In this document: piece after piece, positions 6,915 through 7,142 of the stretch | Layout: each line of letters starts with the position of its first letter | Position numbering within the stretch: the first letter of the stretch is position 1 | Assembly: GCA_016735415.1 (NCBI GenBank) | Contig: JAERRP010000324.1 | Span: 1-7,142, forward strand | Length of the DNA: 7,142 bases | Direction: 5' to 3' | Source of the DNA: Desulfobacterales bacterium | GTDB taxonomy: Bacteria; Desulfobacterota; Desulfobacteria; Desulfobacterales; UBA5852 | Notes under the pieces: generated by a model | The model's database searches: none | What the model saw: only the letters and a program-made list of their open reading frames with translations | Told to the model about the DNA's origin: nothing | Position numbers and translations under genes: made by a program

Positions 6915-7037
6915 CTACCCCAGATCCAGATCGTGGTCCGACCCCACATCGCTCTTACTGTATTCGGGGATCTCGACCACTATCTCGGGCGAAAAAGTTG
7001 ACAACTTACCTATTGTCCATCCAGAAACACCGAAAAG
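6915..7037 (-). pseudogene. Possible remnant of the 3' end of a minus-strand coding sequence
   Basis: Read on the minus strand, 40 codons are open between TAA (7038-7040) and TAG (6915-6917). The last 25 residues look protein-like and acidic (PEIVVEIPEYSKSDVGSD, then DLDLG). There is no start codon with a ribosome binding site and no recognisable family. It could be the tail of a mobile-element or other gene lost by rearrangement, or chance. The region also contains a perfect 13-base palindrome, AAGTTG-A-CAACTT (6995-7007). Apart from this and the edge repeats, 6897-7142 shows no gene. Confidence 0.25.
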
Positions 7038-7106
7038 TTAGCGTTTCCAGCGACCGAAAAATTCAGAAGTACTTCTTCTTGAAAAGTAGTTTGCCATTAT
7101 GAGAGG

Positions 7107-7142
7107 GAAATAGGGACAGGGCGAAATAGGGACCGAAATAGG
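7107..7142 (+). repeat. Three clustered direct copies of GAAATAGG(GAC) at the window edge
   Basis: GAAATAGGGAC occurs at 7107-7117 and 7123-7133, and a third copy begins at 7135 and is cut by the window end after GAAATAGG. Start-to-start distances are 16 and 12 bases. From memory, strings like AAATAGGGACAG often flank Y1 (IS200-like, REP-associated) transposase genes in Desulfobacterota-type genomes, so a mobile element may begin just beyond the window. That link is recall, not tested here. Confidence 0.55.

Noticed and set aside
6998..7003. TTGACA as a -35 promoter element.
   Set aside because: No -10-like hexamer lies 16-18 bases downstream, and the string is part of a palindrome.
1..7142. 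CRISPR array, tRNA or rRNA genes.
   Set aside because: No regularly spaced repeats with unique spacers, and no tRNA- or rRNA-like conserved segments were seen on either strand.

Overview
The window looks like chromosomal DNA of a Gram-negative bacterium. The protein-coding parts are GC-rich and encode Sec-exported proteins, a lipoprotein with a clean lipobox, and a periplasmic c-type heme protein. The style of the intergenic repeats and the gene content would suit a Desulfobacterota-like (sulfate-reducer type) organism. That assignment is an impression, because no rRNA or marker gene is present.

Layout, left to right. (i) 1-1287 (+) is the 3' part of a YtcJ-type metal-dependent amidohydrolase whose start lies outside the window. 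(ii) 1288-1566 is an AT-richer intergenic stretch with an imperfect inverted repeat built from CTCGT/ACGAG units. (iii) 1567 to about 2271 (-) is a decayed amino-acid ABC transporter substrate-binding protein gene. Its homology continues through an in-frame TGA, and its 5' end is eroded. (iv) 2364-3977 (+) is an exported protein with one CxxCH heme-binding motif, followed by a TolB/PD40-like beta-propeller. (v) 4185-6896 (+) is a compact three-gene cluster with gaps of 9 bases each. A sigma70-like promoter and a small hairpin may precede it. It encodes an exported coiled-coil/Gly-Ala-rich protein, an exported protein of unknown function, and a lipoprotein of unknown function. (vi) 6897-7142 has no intact gene. 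It holds a possible minus-strand coding remnant and three closely spaced copies of GAAATAGG(GAC) at the right edge.

The most interesting part is the 4185-6896 cluster. All three products are predicted to leave the cytoplasm, and none belongs to a family I recognise. The second and third proteins can be aligned by eye over roughly 150 residues (shared G, L-RR, Y-Y, D, F/Y-D and DR positions, similar spacing). They therefore look like diverged tandem paralogs, one soluble or periplasmic and one membrane-anchored. A plausible inference is an envelope complex made of two related subunits plus a glycine-rich partner, but nothing in the sequence establishes its activity.

The other genes seem unrelated in function. 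The amidohydrolase is separated from the rest by the pseudogene and repeats. The heme-propeller gene has its own strong ribosome binding site and sits 207 bases ahead of the three-gene cluster.
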